From positions 1 through 28,084 of the forward strand of contig PLYB01000117.1 of assembly GCA_003151655.1 (NCBI GenBank): a stretch of 28,084 nt of DNA, written 5' to 3'. Under the pieces are notes generated by a model, which was not told the DNA's origin, made no database searches, and worked only from the letters and a program-made list of their open reading frames with translations. The position numbers and the translations under genes are program-made. Positions 8,238 through 15,793 of this stretch are shown here, piece by piece. Each line of letters begins with the position of its first letter. Position 1 is the stretch's first letter. This DNA is from Gallionellaceae bacterium. Its GTDB lineage: Bacteria; Pseudomonadota; Gammaproteobacteria; Burkholderiales; Gallionellaceae.

Positions 8238-8924
8238 ATGGTAGCGAATATTTTGCTCGTGGAAGACGAACCGGCAATTCAAGAATTGCTTGCTTTTAAC
8301 GTGACGCAATGCGGCTATCGCGCCATTCAGGCCAGCGATGCGGATAGCGCAATGGCACTGATAAACCGCGCATTGCCGGATCTCATTCTGCTGGACTGGA
8401 TGTTGCCGGGCATATCCGGTGTCGAGCTGGCAAGACGCTTGCGTGCCGACCAGCGTACCCAGAATATTCCTATCATCATGTTGACCGCCCGTACTGATGA
8501 GCGAGATAAAGTGATGGGCTTGGAGTCGGGAGCGGACGATTACATCACCAAGCCATTTTCCCCGCGCGAACTGATGGCGCGTATTCGTGCCGTATTGCGT
8601 CGCCGCACACCGCAGATGACGGACGAAATAGTGCGAGTGGAAGGGCTGGAACTTTCTCCCGTGACACATCGCGTCACTGCAAAAGGGGCGCACATCGACT
8701 TGGGGCCGACCGAATTCCGGCTATTGCACTTCTTCATGACGCACATCGAACGCGTCTACAGCCGTGCGCAATTGCTCGACCAGGTATGGGGCGACCACGT
8801 GTTTGTAGAAGAGCGCACCGTAGACGTGCATATCCGCCGCTTGCGTCAGGCGTTGGAGCCATCGGGTTTGGATAATCTGGTGCAAACCGTACGCGGCAGC
8901 GGCTACCGCTTTTCGCGTTCCTGA
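8238..8924 (+). CDS. phoB: Phosphate regulon response regulator PhoB
   Basis: A 228-residue OmpR-class response regulator that activates phosphate-starvation genes when phosphorylated. The receiver domain has the acidic pair Glu 9/Asp 10, phospho-acceptor Asp 53 (LLDWMLPG), Thr 83 and Lys 105 (ITKPFSPREL), at the same positions as E. coli PhoB. The C-terminal winged helix shows PTEFRLLHFFM, SRAQLLDQVWG and the wing VRGSGYRFS. A GGGAG Shine-Dalgarno seven bases before the ATG supports the start. A Pho-box-like site lies upstream. phoR, which usually follows, is absent; the next sequence is a cysB fragment on the other strand, so the sensor kinase must be elsewhere or the locus has been rearranged. 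Confidence 0.93.
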   Translation: MVANILLVEDEPAIQELLAFNVTQCGYRAIQASDADSAMALINRALPDLILLDWMLPGISGVELARRLRADQRTQNIPIIMLTARTDERDKVMGLESGADDYITKPFSPRELMARIRAVLRRRTPQMTDEIVRVEGLELSPVTHRVTAKGAHIDLGPTEFRLLHFFMTHIERVYSRAQLLDQVWGDHVFVEERTVDVHIRRLRQALEPSGLDNLVQTVRGSGYRFSRS

Positions 8925-8928
8925 AGTA

Positions 8929-9104
8929 TTAAAGATCAGCGTCGTCCGCTGGCTGTGTTTTTAATCCAGCTCTCACCGTTGCCTCATCCAGTGCCGGTGA
9001 GCACAGTTCGATAAAGCGATAAGCGAAGCTGCGCAGGTAGTGGCCTTGGCGCAAAGCAATGTAGGTCGTGTTTCTGCCGAACAGGTGCGCGCAATTCAAC
9101 AAGT
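8929..9104 (-). pseudogene. Duplicated 3' end of cysB (fragment)
   Basis: This stretch encodes about 57 residues nearly identical to the C-terminus of the intact CysB (AHLFG.NTTYIALRQGHYLRSF and onward to the stop). The DNA aligns with 9769-9944 at a constant offset of 840 bases with roughly 20 mismatches. The homology stops abruptly near 9104, so the DNA-binding and most of the effector domain are missing. It lies directly behind phoB, in the opposite direction, and forms a direct repeat with the end of the real cysB around the DUF4160/DUF2442 pair. Confidence 0.85.
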
Positions 9105-9162
9105 AAAGGGTCAAGTGGCAGATTTGATATACTGACCATGTTTAATTCGCGGAGCGCAAGCC

Positions 9163-9432
9163 ATGCCCACCATCAGCATGTTCTACGGCATCATTATTCG
9201 GATGCTGTTTCTGGATACGCAACAACATCACTTGCCGCACCTTCATGTGGAATACCAAGGCCAAAAGGCATCAATCTCAATCCCGGACGGGAATCTGCTA
9301 GAGGGCGATTTGCCAGCCAAAAAATTGCGCATGGTGCAGGCGTGGATAGCCATCCACGAAGATGAATTGATGGCGGATTGGGCGCTGGCAGTAAATGGTG
9401 AGCCCGTGTTTCCGATTGAGCCGTTGCGTTGA
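9163..9432 (+). CDS. DUF4160 family protein
   Basis: An 89-residue protein with the DUF4160 pattern: MPTISMFYGIIIRM at the start, then HHLPHLHVEYQGQKASISI and GNLLEGDLPAKKLRMVQAW, ending in a region with the conserved pattern of a tryptophan-containing helix. A Shine-Dalgarno GGAG at 9151-9154 supports the start. The family is small, cytoplasmic and of unknown biochemistry. It is very often paired, as here, with a DUF2442 gene, and the pair is commonly suspected to be a toxin-antitoxin-like module. The pair sits between two copies of the cysB 3' end, consistent with acquisition as a cassette. Confidence 0.85.
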   Translation: MPTISMFYGIIIRMLFLDTQQHHLPHLHVEYQGQKASISIPDGNLLEGDLPAKKLRMVQAWIAIHEDELMADWALAVNGEPVFPIEPLR

Positions 9433-9442
9433 GGAGCTGACG

Positions 9443-9682
9443 ATGATTGAGGTCAACTCTGTTAAAGCGATTCCCGATTTTGAGCTGCTACTTACTTTCA
9501 ATAGCGGTGAGCAGCGGCGCTTTGATATGCGCCCCTATCTGCACTACCCCGTGTTTCGTCGCCTTGAAAATCCGGGATACTTTTCGATGGCGCGAGTGGA
9601 TTACGGCACTGTTACCTGGCCGGGCGATATCGACATCGCACCGGAAACGCTCTACGAGTATTCTGTTCCTTTGATAGGCTGA
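9443..9682 (+). CDS. DUF2442 family protein
   Basis: A 79-residue protein with the family's typical layout: VNSVKAIPDFELLLTFNSGE, then RRFDMRPYL, then GTVTWPGDIDIAPETLYEYS at the end. It starts 10 bases after the DUF4160 stop behind a strong GAGGAG Shine-Dalgarno (9431-9436). That fixes the ATG at 9443 rather than the longer in-frame start. The two genes are a bicistron. DUF2442 proteins are short, beta-rich and uncharacterised; some are named as antitoxin-like or NADH-quinone-reductase-adjacent proteins without proof. I assign no function beyond partner of the DUF4160 protein. Confidence 0.85.
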   Translation: MIEVNSVKAIPDFELLLTFNSGEQRRFDMRPYLHYPVFRRLENPGYFSMARVDYGTVTWPGDIDIAPETLYEYSVPLIG

Positions 9683-9768
9683 ACGATGTGCATAGCGTGC
9701 AGAACTTTCTCGCTTGCTGCGGCATTAATAGTCAAACAACTTCTTGAAGACTTGTCGAATACGCTTCC

Positions 9769-10713
9769 TTAGAGATCGGTCTCGTCCACTGGTTGTATTT
9801 TTAAACCCGCTTTCACCGTTGCCTCATCCAGTGCCGGTGAGCACAGTTCGATAAAGCGATAAGCGAAGCTACGCAGATAGTGGCCTTGGCGCAGGGCGAT
9901 GTAGGTTGTGTTGCTGCCGAACAGGTGCGCGCAGTCCAGCAAGCGCAGGCTGGTGTCTTTCGCCGGATTGACTGCCATCGATGCGATGATGCCGATACCC
10001 AAACCCAGCTCCACATAAGTTTTGATCACGTCGGCATCGAGTGCGGACATGACGATGTCGGGTTCCAATCCGGCATCGGCAAATGACTGGTCGATGCGCG
10101 CGCGCCCGGTCAAGCCATCGTGGTAGGTGATGATGGGATACTCGGCGATGGCTTCCAGCGTCAGCGGCTGCACTTTCTCCAGCGGGTGGCCTGCCGAAAC
10201 AACGACAGCATGATTCCATGAGTAGTACGGAAATACATCCAGCCCGGTCACTGTGGCCAGCGCTTCGGTCGCCACGCCGATATCGGCTTGGCCGTCCAGC
10301 AGCATCGCCACGATCTTGTCCGGGCTGGCCTGATCTAATTTAAGGTGAACCTTGGGGTAACTTTTCTTGAATTCGGTGATCACGCGCGGCAGCGCATAGC
10401 ACGCCTGGGTATGCGTGGTTACCACCGACAAGTGGCCTTCATCGCGCTTGCTGTATTGCTCGGCCAGACTCTTGATGTTGTTCGCGTCCAGCAGAATGCG
10501 GTTGACGTGCTGGATCAGGTCGCGGCCCGGCTCGGTCAGCCCCATCAGGCGTTTGCCTTTGCGCACGAATAACTCCACGCCTAGCTCGTCTTCCAGATCT
10601 TTGATGTGTTTGGAAACGCCGGATTGCGAGGTGAACAGCGCGTTGCCCACTTCGGTCAGATTGAAGTTGCAACGCACTGCTTCGCGGATAATTCTAAGCT
10701 GCTGAAAGTTCAT
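9769..10713 (-). CDS. cysB: LysR-type regulator CysB of sulfate assimilation
   Basis: A 314-residue LysR-type regulator. The N-terminal winged helix (MNFQQLRIIREAVR..FNLTEVGNALFTSQSGVSKHIKDLE) and the effector domain with VVTTHTQACYALP are diagnostic for CysB/Cbl, in which N-acetylserine or O-acetylserine is the inducer and sulfide or thiosulfate the anti-inducer. The ATG at 10713 has an AGGAG Shine-Dalgarno; the longer in-frame start lies inside cysA. It overlaps the end of cysA by 20 bases and is the last gene of cysT-cysW-cysA-cysB. Its 3' end exists a second time at 8929-9104. The paralog Cbl is the main alternative. Confidence 0.92.
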   Translation of the reverse strand: MNFQQLRIIREAVRCNFNLTEVGNALFTSQSGVSKHIKDLEDELGVELFVRKGKRLMGLTEPGRDLIQHVNRILLDANNIKSLAEQYSKRDEGHLSVVTTHTQACYALPRVITEFKKSYPKVHLKLDQASPDKIVAMLLDGQADIGVATEALATVTGLDVFPYYSWNHAVVVSAGHPLEKVQPLTLEAIAEYPIITYHDGLTGRARIDQSFADAGLEPDIVMSALDADVIKTYVELGLGIGIIASMAVNPAKDTSLRLLDCAHLFGSNTTYIALRQGHYLRSFAYRFIELCSPALDEATVKAGLKIQPVDETDL

Positions 10714-11737
10714 TTTGCACTCCTGTTTCAAACACGCGGAACTGGCGCGGGCGGATAAACGCCTTGTCGCCATTCGTCAGCGGAGCGGTGTCGAAGCGCT
10801 CGCGGCTGAGTTCAATCTCGATGAATTCGCTGCTGCCGTCTACCGCGACTTCCACGCGCACTATCGAACCGATGGCGCGCACCAGTTTAACCTCAACCGG
10901 CAGGGAAGTGTTGTCCTGCGCAAGTTGGCTGATTTCGATGTCGTGTGGTCTCACGTAGGCCACTGCATCACCATGTTGCTGCGTCCACGGCGCATGGTCG
11001 CGCGAATGGAACAGATTCACGTTGCCGATAAACTGGTAGACGAATGGCGTGGCGGGTGCGGCATACACCTCGTCCGGTGTACCGATCTGCTCGATCTTGC
11101 CTTTGTTCATTACCACCACGCGGTCGGCCACTTCCAACGCTTCTTCCTGATCGTGCGTGACGAAGATACTGGTGATGTGCAGTTCGTCGTGCAACCGACG
11201 CAGCCAGCGGCGCAATTCCTTGCGTACCTGCGCGTCAAGCGCGCCGAACGGCTCATCCAGCAACAAGATTTTCGGCTCGACGGCAAGGGCGCGTGCCAAT
11301 GCGATACGCTGGCGTTGTCCGCCGGAAAGTTGTGCGGGATAACGATCATGCAACCAGTCGAGTTGCACCAGATTCAATAGTTCATGCACGCGGCGTTTGA
11401 TCTCGGCTTCGTTATGGCGCTCTTTCTTGGGCTTGACGCGCAGGCCGAAGGCCACGTTTTCAAACACTGACATGTGGCGGAACAGCGCGTAATGCTGAAA
11501 TACAAAGCCGACGTTGCGTTCGCGCGCATCGCGCTGCTCGACATCCTCGCCGTGGAACAGCAGCTTGCCGGAATCGGCTAACTCCAATCCGCCGATGATG
11601 CGCAGCAGCGATGTCTTGCCGCAACCGGACGGACCGAGCAGTGCGAGCAACTCGCCGCTGTTAACTTCGAGATTGATGTTGTCCAGCGCCTTGTAGCTGC
11701 CGAATTGTTTGTTCAGATTTTCGATAGTGATGCTCAT
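10694..11737 (-). CDS. cysA: Sulfate/thiosulfate ABC transporter ATP-binding protein CysA
   Basis: The 347-residue ATPase of the sulfate/thiosulfate importer, cytoplasmic face of the inner membrane. Walker A GPSGCGKTS (35-43, Lys 41), signature LSGGQRQR (137-144), Walker B LLLDEPFGALDAQ (Asp 161, Glu 162) and the switch THDQEEALEVADR are all intact. The C-terminal 100 residues (AYVRPHDIEI, then the RAIGSIVRVEV region) form the regulatory TOBE-like domain found in CysA. Start ATG at 11737 follows a CGGAG ribosome site. It is separated from cysW by 69 bases that hold a REP-like double hairpin, and overlaps cysB downstream. Confidence 0.95.
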   Translation of the reverse strand: MSITIENLNKQFGSYKALDNINLEVNSGELLALLGPSGCGKTSLLRIIGGLELADSGKLLFHGEDVEQRDARERNVGFVFQHYALFRHMSVFENVAFGLRVKPKKERHNEAEIKRRVHELLNLVQLDWLHDRYPAQLSGGQRQRIALARALAVEPKILLLDEPFGALDAQVRKELRRWLRRLHDELHITSIFVTHDQEEALEVADRVVVMNKGKIEQIGTPDEVYAAPATPFVYQFIGNVNLFHSRDHAPWTQQHGDAVAYVRPHDIEISQLAQDNTSLPVEVKLVRAIGSIVRVEVAVDGSSEFIEIELSRERFDTAPLTNGDKAFIRPRQFRVFETGVQNELSAA

Positions 11738-11752
11738 TATTCGCTCCGTTTT

Positions 11753-11800
11753 TGTAGGTCGGGCTTCAGCCCGACATGTCGGATTGAAATCCGACCTACA
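11753..11800. repeat. REP-like palindromic repeat between cysW and cysA
   Basis: TGTAGGTCGG at 11753-11762 and CCGACCTACA at 11791-11800 are perfect inverted ends. Inside them lie two small hairpins (GTCGGGCTTCAGCCCGAC and GTCGGATTGAAATCCGAC). It fills the only sizeable gap inside the cys operon. Elements of this kind are dispersed in many beta- and gammaproteobacteria and can stabilise or attenuate polycistronic mRNA. Confidence 0.75.
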
Positions 11801-11806
11801 TGTTTT

Positions 11807-12661
11807 TCAATGCAAAGGTTCGCCGCTACGTTTTGCCTGCCATTCAACCAGCGACTTGATAACCAAAGTAAGCAATGCCAGCAAAGCCAGCAGCGAGGCC
11901 ACCGCGAAGGCCGCAACAAAGTTGTATTCGTTGTAAAGAATTTCAACGTGCAGTGGCATGGTGTTGGTCAGGCCGCGAATGTGACCGGACACCACCGATA
12001 CCGCGCCGAATTCGCCCATCGCGCGCGCATTGCACAAGATCACGCCATACAGCAAACCCCACTTGATATTGGGCAGTGTCACGCGCCAGAAGGTTTGCCA
12101 GCCGGAAGCTCCGAGCGATACCGCCGCTTCCTCCTCTTCTTTGCCCTGCGATTGCATCAGCGGAATCAGTTCGCGCGCGATGAACGGGAAGGTGACGAAG
12201 ATGGTGGCCAGCACAATGCCGGGCACGGCGAAAATGAGCCTGATATCGTGCGCCTGTAACCAATGACCGAACCAGCCCTGTGCGCCGAACAACAGCACAT
12301 AGACCAAACCGGATACCACCGGGCTGACCGCGAACGGCAAATCGATCAGCGTGATGAGCAGGCTCTTGCCCTTGAATTCAAACTTGGCGATGGCCCAAGC
12401 CGCTGCCACGCCGAACACCAGATTTGCCGGAACTGCGATGCCGGCAGCGATGAGCGTCAGCTTGATCGCCGCCCACGCATCCGGTTCCATTAATGCCGAC
12501 AGATAAAGCTCCCAGCCTTTCTTGAAAGCCTCGACGAATACGGTGGCCAGCGGCAGTCCGAGGAACAGCAGCAGATAGCTTAACGCCACGCCTATCAGCA
12601 GCAATGTCACGCCCAGTGATTCGTGTGTGGAGATTTTTCGTTGTACAGATCGGGTAGACAT
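11807..12661 (-). CDS. cysW: Sulfate/thiosulfate ABC transporter permease CysW
   Basis: A 284-residue inner-membrane permease with six hydrophobic helices. The cytoplasmic EAA loop that docks on CysA is EEAAVSLGASGWQTFWRVTLP. The segment CNARAMGEFGAVSVVSGHIRG is typical of CysW. The ATG at 12661 shares one base with the cysT TGA and is preceded by GAGGAGCG, so translation is coupled; the longer in-frame start lies inside cysT. It should pair with CysT to form the channel of the CysTWA importer. Confidence 0.94.
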   Translation of the reverse strand: MSTRSVQRKISTHESLGVTLLLIGVALSYLLLFLGLPLATVFVEAFKKGWELYLSALMEPDAWAAIKLTLIAAGIAVPANLVFGVAAAWAIAKFEFKGKSLLITLIDLPFAVSPVVSGLVYVLLFGAQGWFGHWLQAHDIRLIFAVPGIVLATIFVTFPFIARELIPLMQSQGKEEEEAAVSLGASGWQTFWRVTLPNIKWGLLYGVILCNARAMGEFGAVSVVSGHIRGLTNTMPLHVEILYNEYNFVAAFAVASLLALLALLTLVIKSLVEWQAKRSGEPLH

Positions 12662-13491
12662 CAGCGCGCTCCTCTTCTTGAAGTCCACCATTGCAACGCA
12701 TTCAGTGCCAGCAATAACGCAAATGAGAGCAGCAGCATCACTACCGCAATCGCCGTTGCGCCCGCGTAGTCGTATTGTTCCAGCTTGGCGACAATCAGCA
12801 GCGGCGCAATCTCGGAGATGTAAGGCATGTTGCCCGCGATGAAAATTACCGAACCGTACTCACCGATGGCACGCGCGAAAGCCAGCGCAAATCCTGTCAG
12901 CAAAGCCGGATAAATGGCAGGAAAAATCACGCGGCTAAATACCGCCCAACGCCCAGCTCCCAGACTGGCAGCGGCCTCTTCAACCTCCGCCTCGACATCC
13001 GCCAGTACCGGCTGCACCGTACGTACCACGAAAGGCAGCCCGATGAAGGTGAGTGCGACCACGATACCTGTCGGCGTGTAGGCCACCTTGATGTCATGCG
13101 CGGCAAAGTATTGCCCCATCCAACCGTTGGGTGCATACAGTGCTGCCAGCGTGATACCTGCAACGGCGGTGGGCAGCGCGAAGGGTAGGTCGACCAAAGC
13201 ATCCACGATGCGCTTACCGGGGAAGGTATAGCGCACCAGCACCCAAGCCACGATCAGCCCGAAGAAAGCATTGATGAGAGCGGCGATGAATGAAGTCAAA
13301 AAAGTCACCCGCAGCGATGCCACCACACGGTCACCCGTGATGACATCCCAGAAGCCGCCCCAACCCAGCGTCGCCGTTTTGAAGAACAGCGCCGACAGCG
13401 GGATCAGCACGATCAGCGAGAGATAAAGCAGCGTAAAACCCAGTGCCAGATTGAAGCTGGGCAGCACGCTATGGGCACGAAAACGAGACAT
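12661..13491 (-). CDS. cysT: Sulfate/thiosulfate ABC transporter permease CysT (CysU)
   Basis: A 276-residue permease with six hydrophobic helices and the EAA loop EEAAASLGAGRWAVFSRVIFP. LVDLPFALPTAVAGITLAALY and AIGEYGSVIFIAGNMPYISEI are characteristic of CysT. It is the first gene of the operon cysT-cysW-cysA-cysB. A periplasmic sulfate- or thiosulfate-binding gene (sbp, cysP), which often leads such operons, is missing, so that subunit must be encoded elsewhere. The upstream region is AT-rich and carries an inverted repeat near the start codon. Confidence 0.94.
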   Translation of the reverse strand: MSRFRAHSVLPSFNLALGFTLLYLSLIVLIPLSALFFKTATLGWGGFWDVITGDRVVASLRVTFLTSFIAALINAFFGLIVAWVLVRYTFPGKRIVDALVDLPFALPTAVAGITLAALYAPNGWMGQYFAAHDIKVAYTPTGIVVALTFIGLPFVVRTVQPVLADVEAEVEEAAASLGAGRWAVFSRVIFPAIYPALLTGFALAFARAIGEYGSVIFIAGNMPYISEIAPLLIVAKLEQYDYAGATAIAVVMLLLSFALLLALNALQWWTSRRGAR

Positions 13492-13492
13492 T

Positions 13493-13589
13493 GCTTATTC
13501 CTAATATTGGATAAGTGCGTAGTCTATAGATGCGATTTCGTATATGAAAATAAGAAATCTTAAATTGCTTAGCTGTTTTTGGAATAAGC
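13493..13589 (-). promoter_or_regulatory. Promoter/operator region of cysTWAB with inverted repeat
   Basis: GCTTATTCC at 13493-13501 has a perfect 9-base inverted copy, GGAATAAGC, at 13581-13589. The AT-rich tract between them holds several possible -10 elements (for example TATAGA read on the minus strand). The placement around the operon promoter fits a regulator-binding site, and CysB is the obvious candidate, but CysB sites are degenerate and I cannot verify one by eye. Confidence 0.35.
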
Positions 13590-13714
13590 GACATTTCTAA
13601 TGGATTTGATGAACGCGGCTCAGGTAGTACCATCCAAGAACCAGCAAAATCTTTATTGGCATTGACGCTGACGAATGCTATAACCTCGTCGCCACCCGCA
13701 AATAGAAAAAATTC

Positions 13715-13951
13715 ATGCGCACCACTATAAGAAAAATTGGAAACTCACGCGTTGTCATCATTCCTGCCGCACTCTTGGCGGCATGCGAAATGGGCGACGA
13801 AGTGGACATTCGCTTGGAAGGCAGGAACTTGCTGATCGAGCCGCTCAAAGCACCCCGTGTTGGTTGGTTTGAGGGCTACAAACCGGAAGCCGATGGTGAG
13901 CTACTCGCAATGTTACCCGTTGATGAAGGGGATGAGGAATGGGTCTGGTAA
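13715..13951 (+). CDS. AbrB/MazE-type antitoxin
   Basis: A 78-residue protein with an N-terminal SpoVT-AbrB swapped-hairpin DNA-binding domain (TIRKIGNSRVVIIPAALL...GDEVDIRLEGRNLLIEP). An acidic C-terminal tail ends EGDEEWVW, the usual MazE layout of DNA-binding head plus toxin-wrapping tail. The expected toxin gene is reduced to a 22-codon remnant that overlaps its 3' end, so it now looks like an orphan antitoxin. No clear Shine-Dalgarno precedes the ATG. It lies divergently from cysT and begins the accessory patch. Confidence 0.85.
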   Translation: MRTTIRKIGNSRVVIIPAALLAACEMGDEVDIRLEGRNLLIEPLKAPRVGWFEGYKPEADGELLAMLPVDEGDEEWVW

Positions 13952-14007
13952 AGCGCGAGGTTGACTTGCAAAAATGGCTTGCGGTGTTGCTTGTGATGCT
14001 GGCGTAA
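13939..14007 (+). pseudogene. Possible remnant of a MazF/PemK-like toxin start
   Basis: An ATG inside the last codons of the antitoxin gene opens the frame MGLVKREVDLQKWL, which stops after 22 codons. Toxins of the MazF/PemK class commonly begin with a (L)VKRGEV-type sequence and overlap mazE in just this way. The resemblance is limited to about ten residues and the rest of the fold is absent. It may be decayed, or coincidental. Confidence 0.35.
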
Positions 14008-14074
14008 GGAGAAGCGACACTTCCTTCTCATTTAATTTCGAGAAAAGTTTACGCAGACAGATACATTTACAACA

Positions 14075-15394
14075 ATGGGCGAATTTAACAACAGAGAGAT
14101 TGCATTACTGCTGTGGGCAATGGCTTTCATTGTCTTGATGGCAGGGAAGTCGAATATTCGCGAATCCGCAATAACGGTTATTTGTGCCTTCTTTCAACGG
14201 ATGATTGTTATATCTTTAACTTTTGCTGTAGTTTGGATATGCGTCTGCATATTGGTATTGTTTCAATGTGGATTGTGGCAATGGAGTAATTTCAAGACGA
14301 CACTGGTTTGGGGTATTACGTTTGCCTTTGTGACAATGTTCGATGTTCAGCGTATCAGCGAGGATAATACTTTTTTTGCAAAGACGGTGAGGGATACGAT
14401 TGGAGCGACAGTCATTGTTACTTTCATTGCGGAAAGTTATAGCTTCGGTCTCTTAGTTGAGTTAATTTTAGTTCCTGCGTTGACGTTGGTGACATGTGTA
14501 AAAGCAGTTGCAGAAGGGAAGCCTGAGTATGTGCCAGCAGCAAAATTCTGCAATGCGATTCTGATCATTGCCGGTTTGACATACGTCGGATACGGCTTGT
14601 ATCAGGCGATGATGAATTTTGACGATTTTGTATCATTGTCAAATCTGCGCGAATTTTTGGTCCCAATATTGCTTTCGCTTCTTTTCTTGCCGTTCATCTT
14701 CATTTTCAGCGTTTATGTGACTTATGAAATCATCTTCCTACGATTAAGCTGGTTGTTTAATGATGATAAAGATTTGCGTAGATATGCAAAGTTTCAGGCT
14801 ATTTTTAACTTTAAGCTGAATATCACTTTATTGCGTCGATGGGCGCGGGACATAACCATAAATCAGCCATCTACTCGGTCGGATATTAAAAATGCTATTA
14901 CACAAATTAAGAAAAGAATTATTCGAGAATTGAATCCGCCAATGGTTCCATCGCAGGAAGGATGGTGTCCATATAACGCAAAAAAGTTTGTATCCAGCAT
15001 TGGTTTGTCCGTTGGCGAGTATTACCATGCAGGTGACGGACAGTGGTTCGCAAATTCCAAGATGCTTGAGCTAAAAAATAACGAAATATTTTCTGATAAT
15101 TTAGCTTACTACGTTGAAGGTAATGAGCATGCTGCGAAACGGTTAAAACTTAGACTTAACGTAAACGCTCCTTCAAACTCCAGTGCATCTGAAAGCCGTT
15201 TTCTTGATGGATGCGAAGTTCTTCTTCGTGCAGCAATTGGTGACTCGGCAGCTAATCTACGTGAGCGAATATCAAGAGGTGATGACTTTAATGAGATTAC
15301 TGAAGATCGGCATATAGCTCTGAAAAAAGAAGAATTTAGCGGCGGATACTCAAAAACGCTGGTTATCAATCATGATGATGCGCAAGTAATCTGA
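14075..15394 (+). CDS. Membrane protein of unknown function with cytoplasmic C-terminal domain
   Basis: 439 residues; I do not recognise a family. The first 225 residues hold about six to seven hydrophobic helices (roughly 9-25, 35-63, 76-93, 108-143, 158-176, 193-222). The remaining 210 are hydrophilic and presumably cytoplasmic, with a basic stretch (ITQIKKRIIREL) and several Trp/Tyr motifs (EGWCPYNAKKF, GEYYHAGDGQWFANSK). Codon use is clearly more AT-rich than in the flanking cys and suf-like genes, a sign of transfer. It stands alone between a decayed mazEF-like locus and a TumE-type pair. No Shine-Dalgarno is visible. A defence or stress membrane effector is possible but unproven. Confidence 0.75.
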   Translation: MGEFNNREIALLLWAMAFIVLMAGKSNIRESAITVICAFFQRMIVISLTFAVVWICVCILVLFQCGLWQWSNFKTTLVWGITFAFVTMFDVQRISEDNTFFAKTVRDTIGATVIVTFIAESYSFGLLVELILVPALTLVTCVKAVAEGKPEYVPAAKFCNAILIIAGLTYVGYGLYQAMMNFDDFVSLSNLREFLVPILLSLLFLPFIFIFSVYVTYEIIFLRLSWLFNDDKDLRRYAKFQAIFNFKLNITLLRRWARDITINQPSTRSDIKNAITQIKKRIIRELNPPMVPSQEGWCPYNAKKFVSSIGLSVGEYYHAGDGQWFANSKMLELKNNEIFSDNLAYYVEGNEHAAKRLKLRLNVNAPSNSSASESRFLDGCEVLLRAAIGDSAANLRERISRGDDFNEITEDRHIALKKEEFSGGYSKTLVINHDDAQVI

Positions 15395-15424
15395 AAATTT
15401 GGCTAAGTCGCAATAGTTGTATCA

Positions 15425-15793
15425 TCACGCCGCCAACGAATCCCCCGTCAGCGAAACATTTAGCACCACGTCTTTCCACGGTACATAAACTCTTCCTTCT
15501 TCATCACGCGCTAAAAGTTCAAGTTCCAGCAGTTTGCGCACGTCGCGATGGACGTTGGAGTAGTTGCGTCCCATCGCCTTCGCCAAAGCATAAACGCTGA
15601 GTGCGCCGAGTTGTTTGGAGCTTTCGATTACTTGCATCCGCGCAGGAGTGATGTCCGAGAAGAGGCTCGCCATTGAATCAAAATCAAGGTGGTAATCTGT
15701 GGAGGCAGGTTTGCCAGAATCGGCTTTTTTAGCTGCGCGCAAGGCGCGCGCTTGGGAGGTTTTCCAACTCGTCAGTTCAATAATGGCTTTCAT
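15425..15793 (-). CDS. Winged-helix antitoxin-like regulator, partner of TumE-type protein
   Basis: A 122-residue protein whose middle (ESSKQLGALSVYALAKAMGRNYSNVHRDVRKLLELELL) is a winged helix-turn-helix of the HVO_A0114/MarR-like kind, followed by a short beta wing (EEGRVYVPWKDVVLNVS). This family is regularly encoded next to DUF6516 (TumE-like) proteins and is taken to be the antitoxin and autorepressor. It starts inside the end of the upstream gene, a 17-base overlap, with a GGAGG ribosome site within that gene. A palindrome in front of the pair may be its operator. Confidence 0.8.
   Translation of the reverse strand: MKAIIELTSWKTSQARALRAAKKADSGKPASTDYHLDFDSMASLFSDITPARMQVIESSKQLGALSVYALAKAMGRNYSNVHRDVRKLLELELLARDEEGRVYVPWKDVVLNVSLTGDSLAA

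Noticed and set aside
8067..8693. 208-codon minus-strand frame overlapping phoB and its leader
   Set aside because: Antisense to phoB with no domain; the phoB reading frame explains the sequence.
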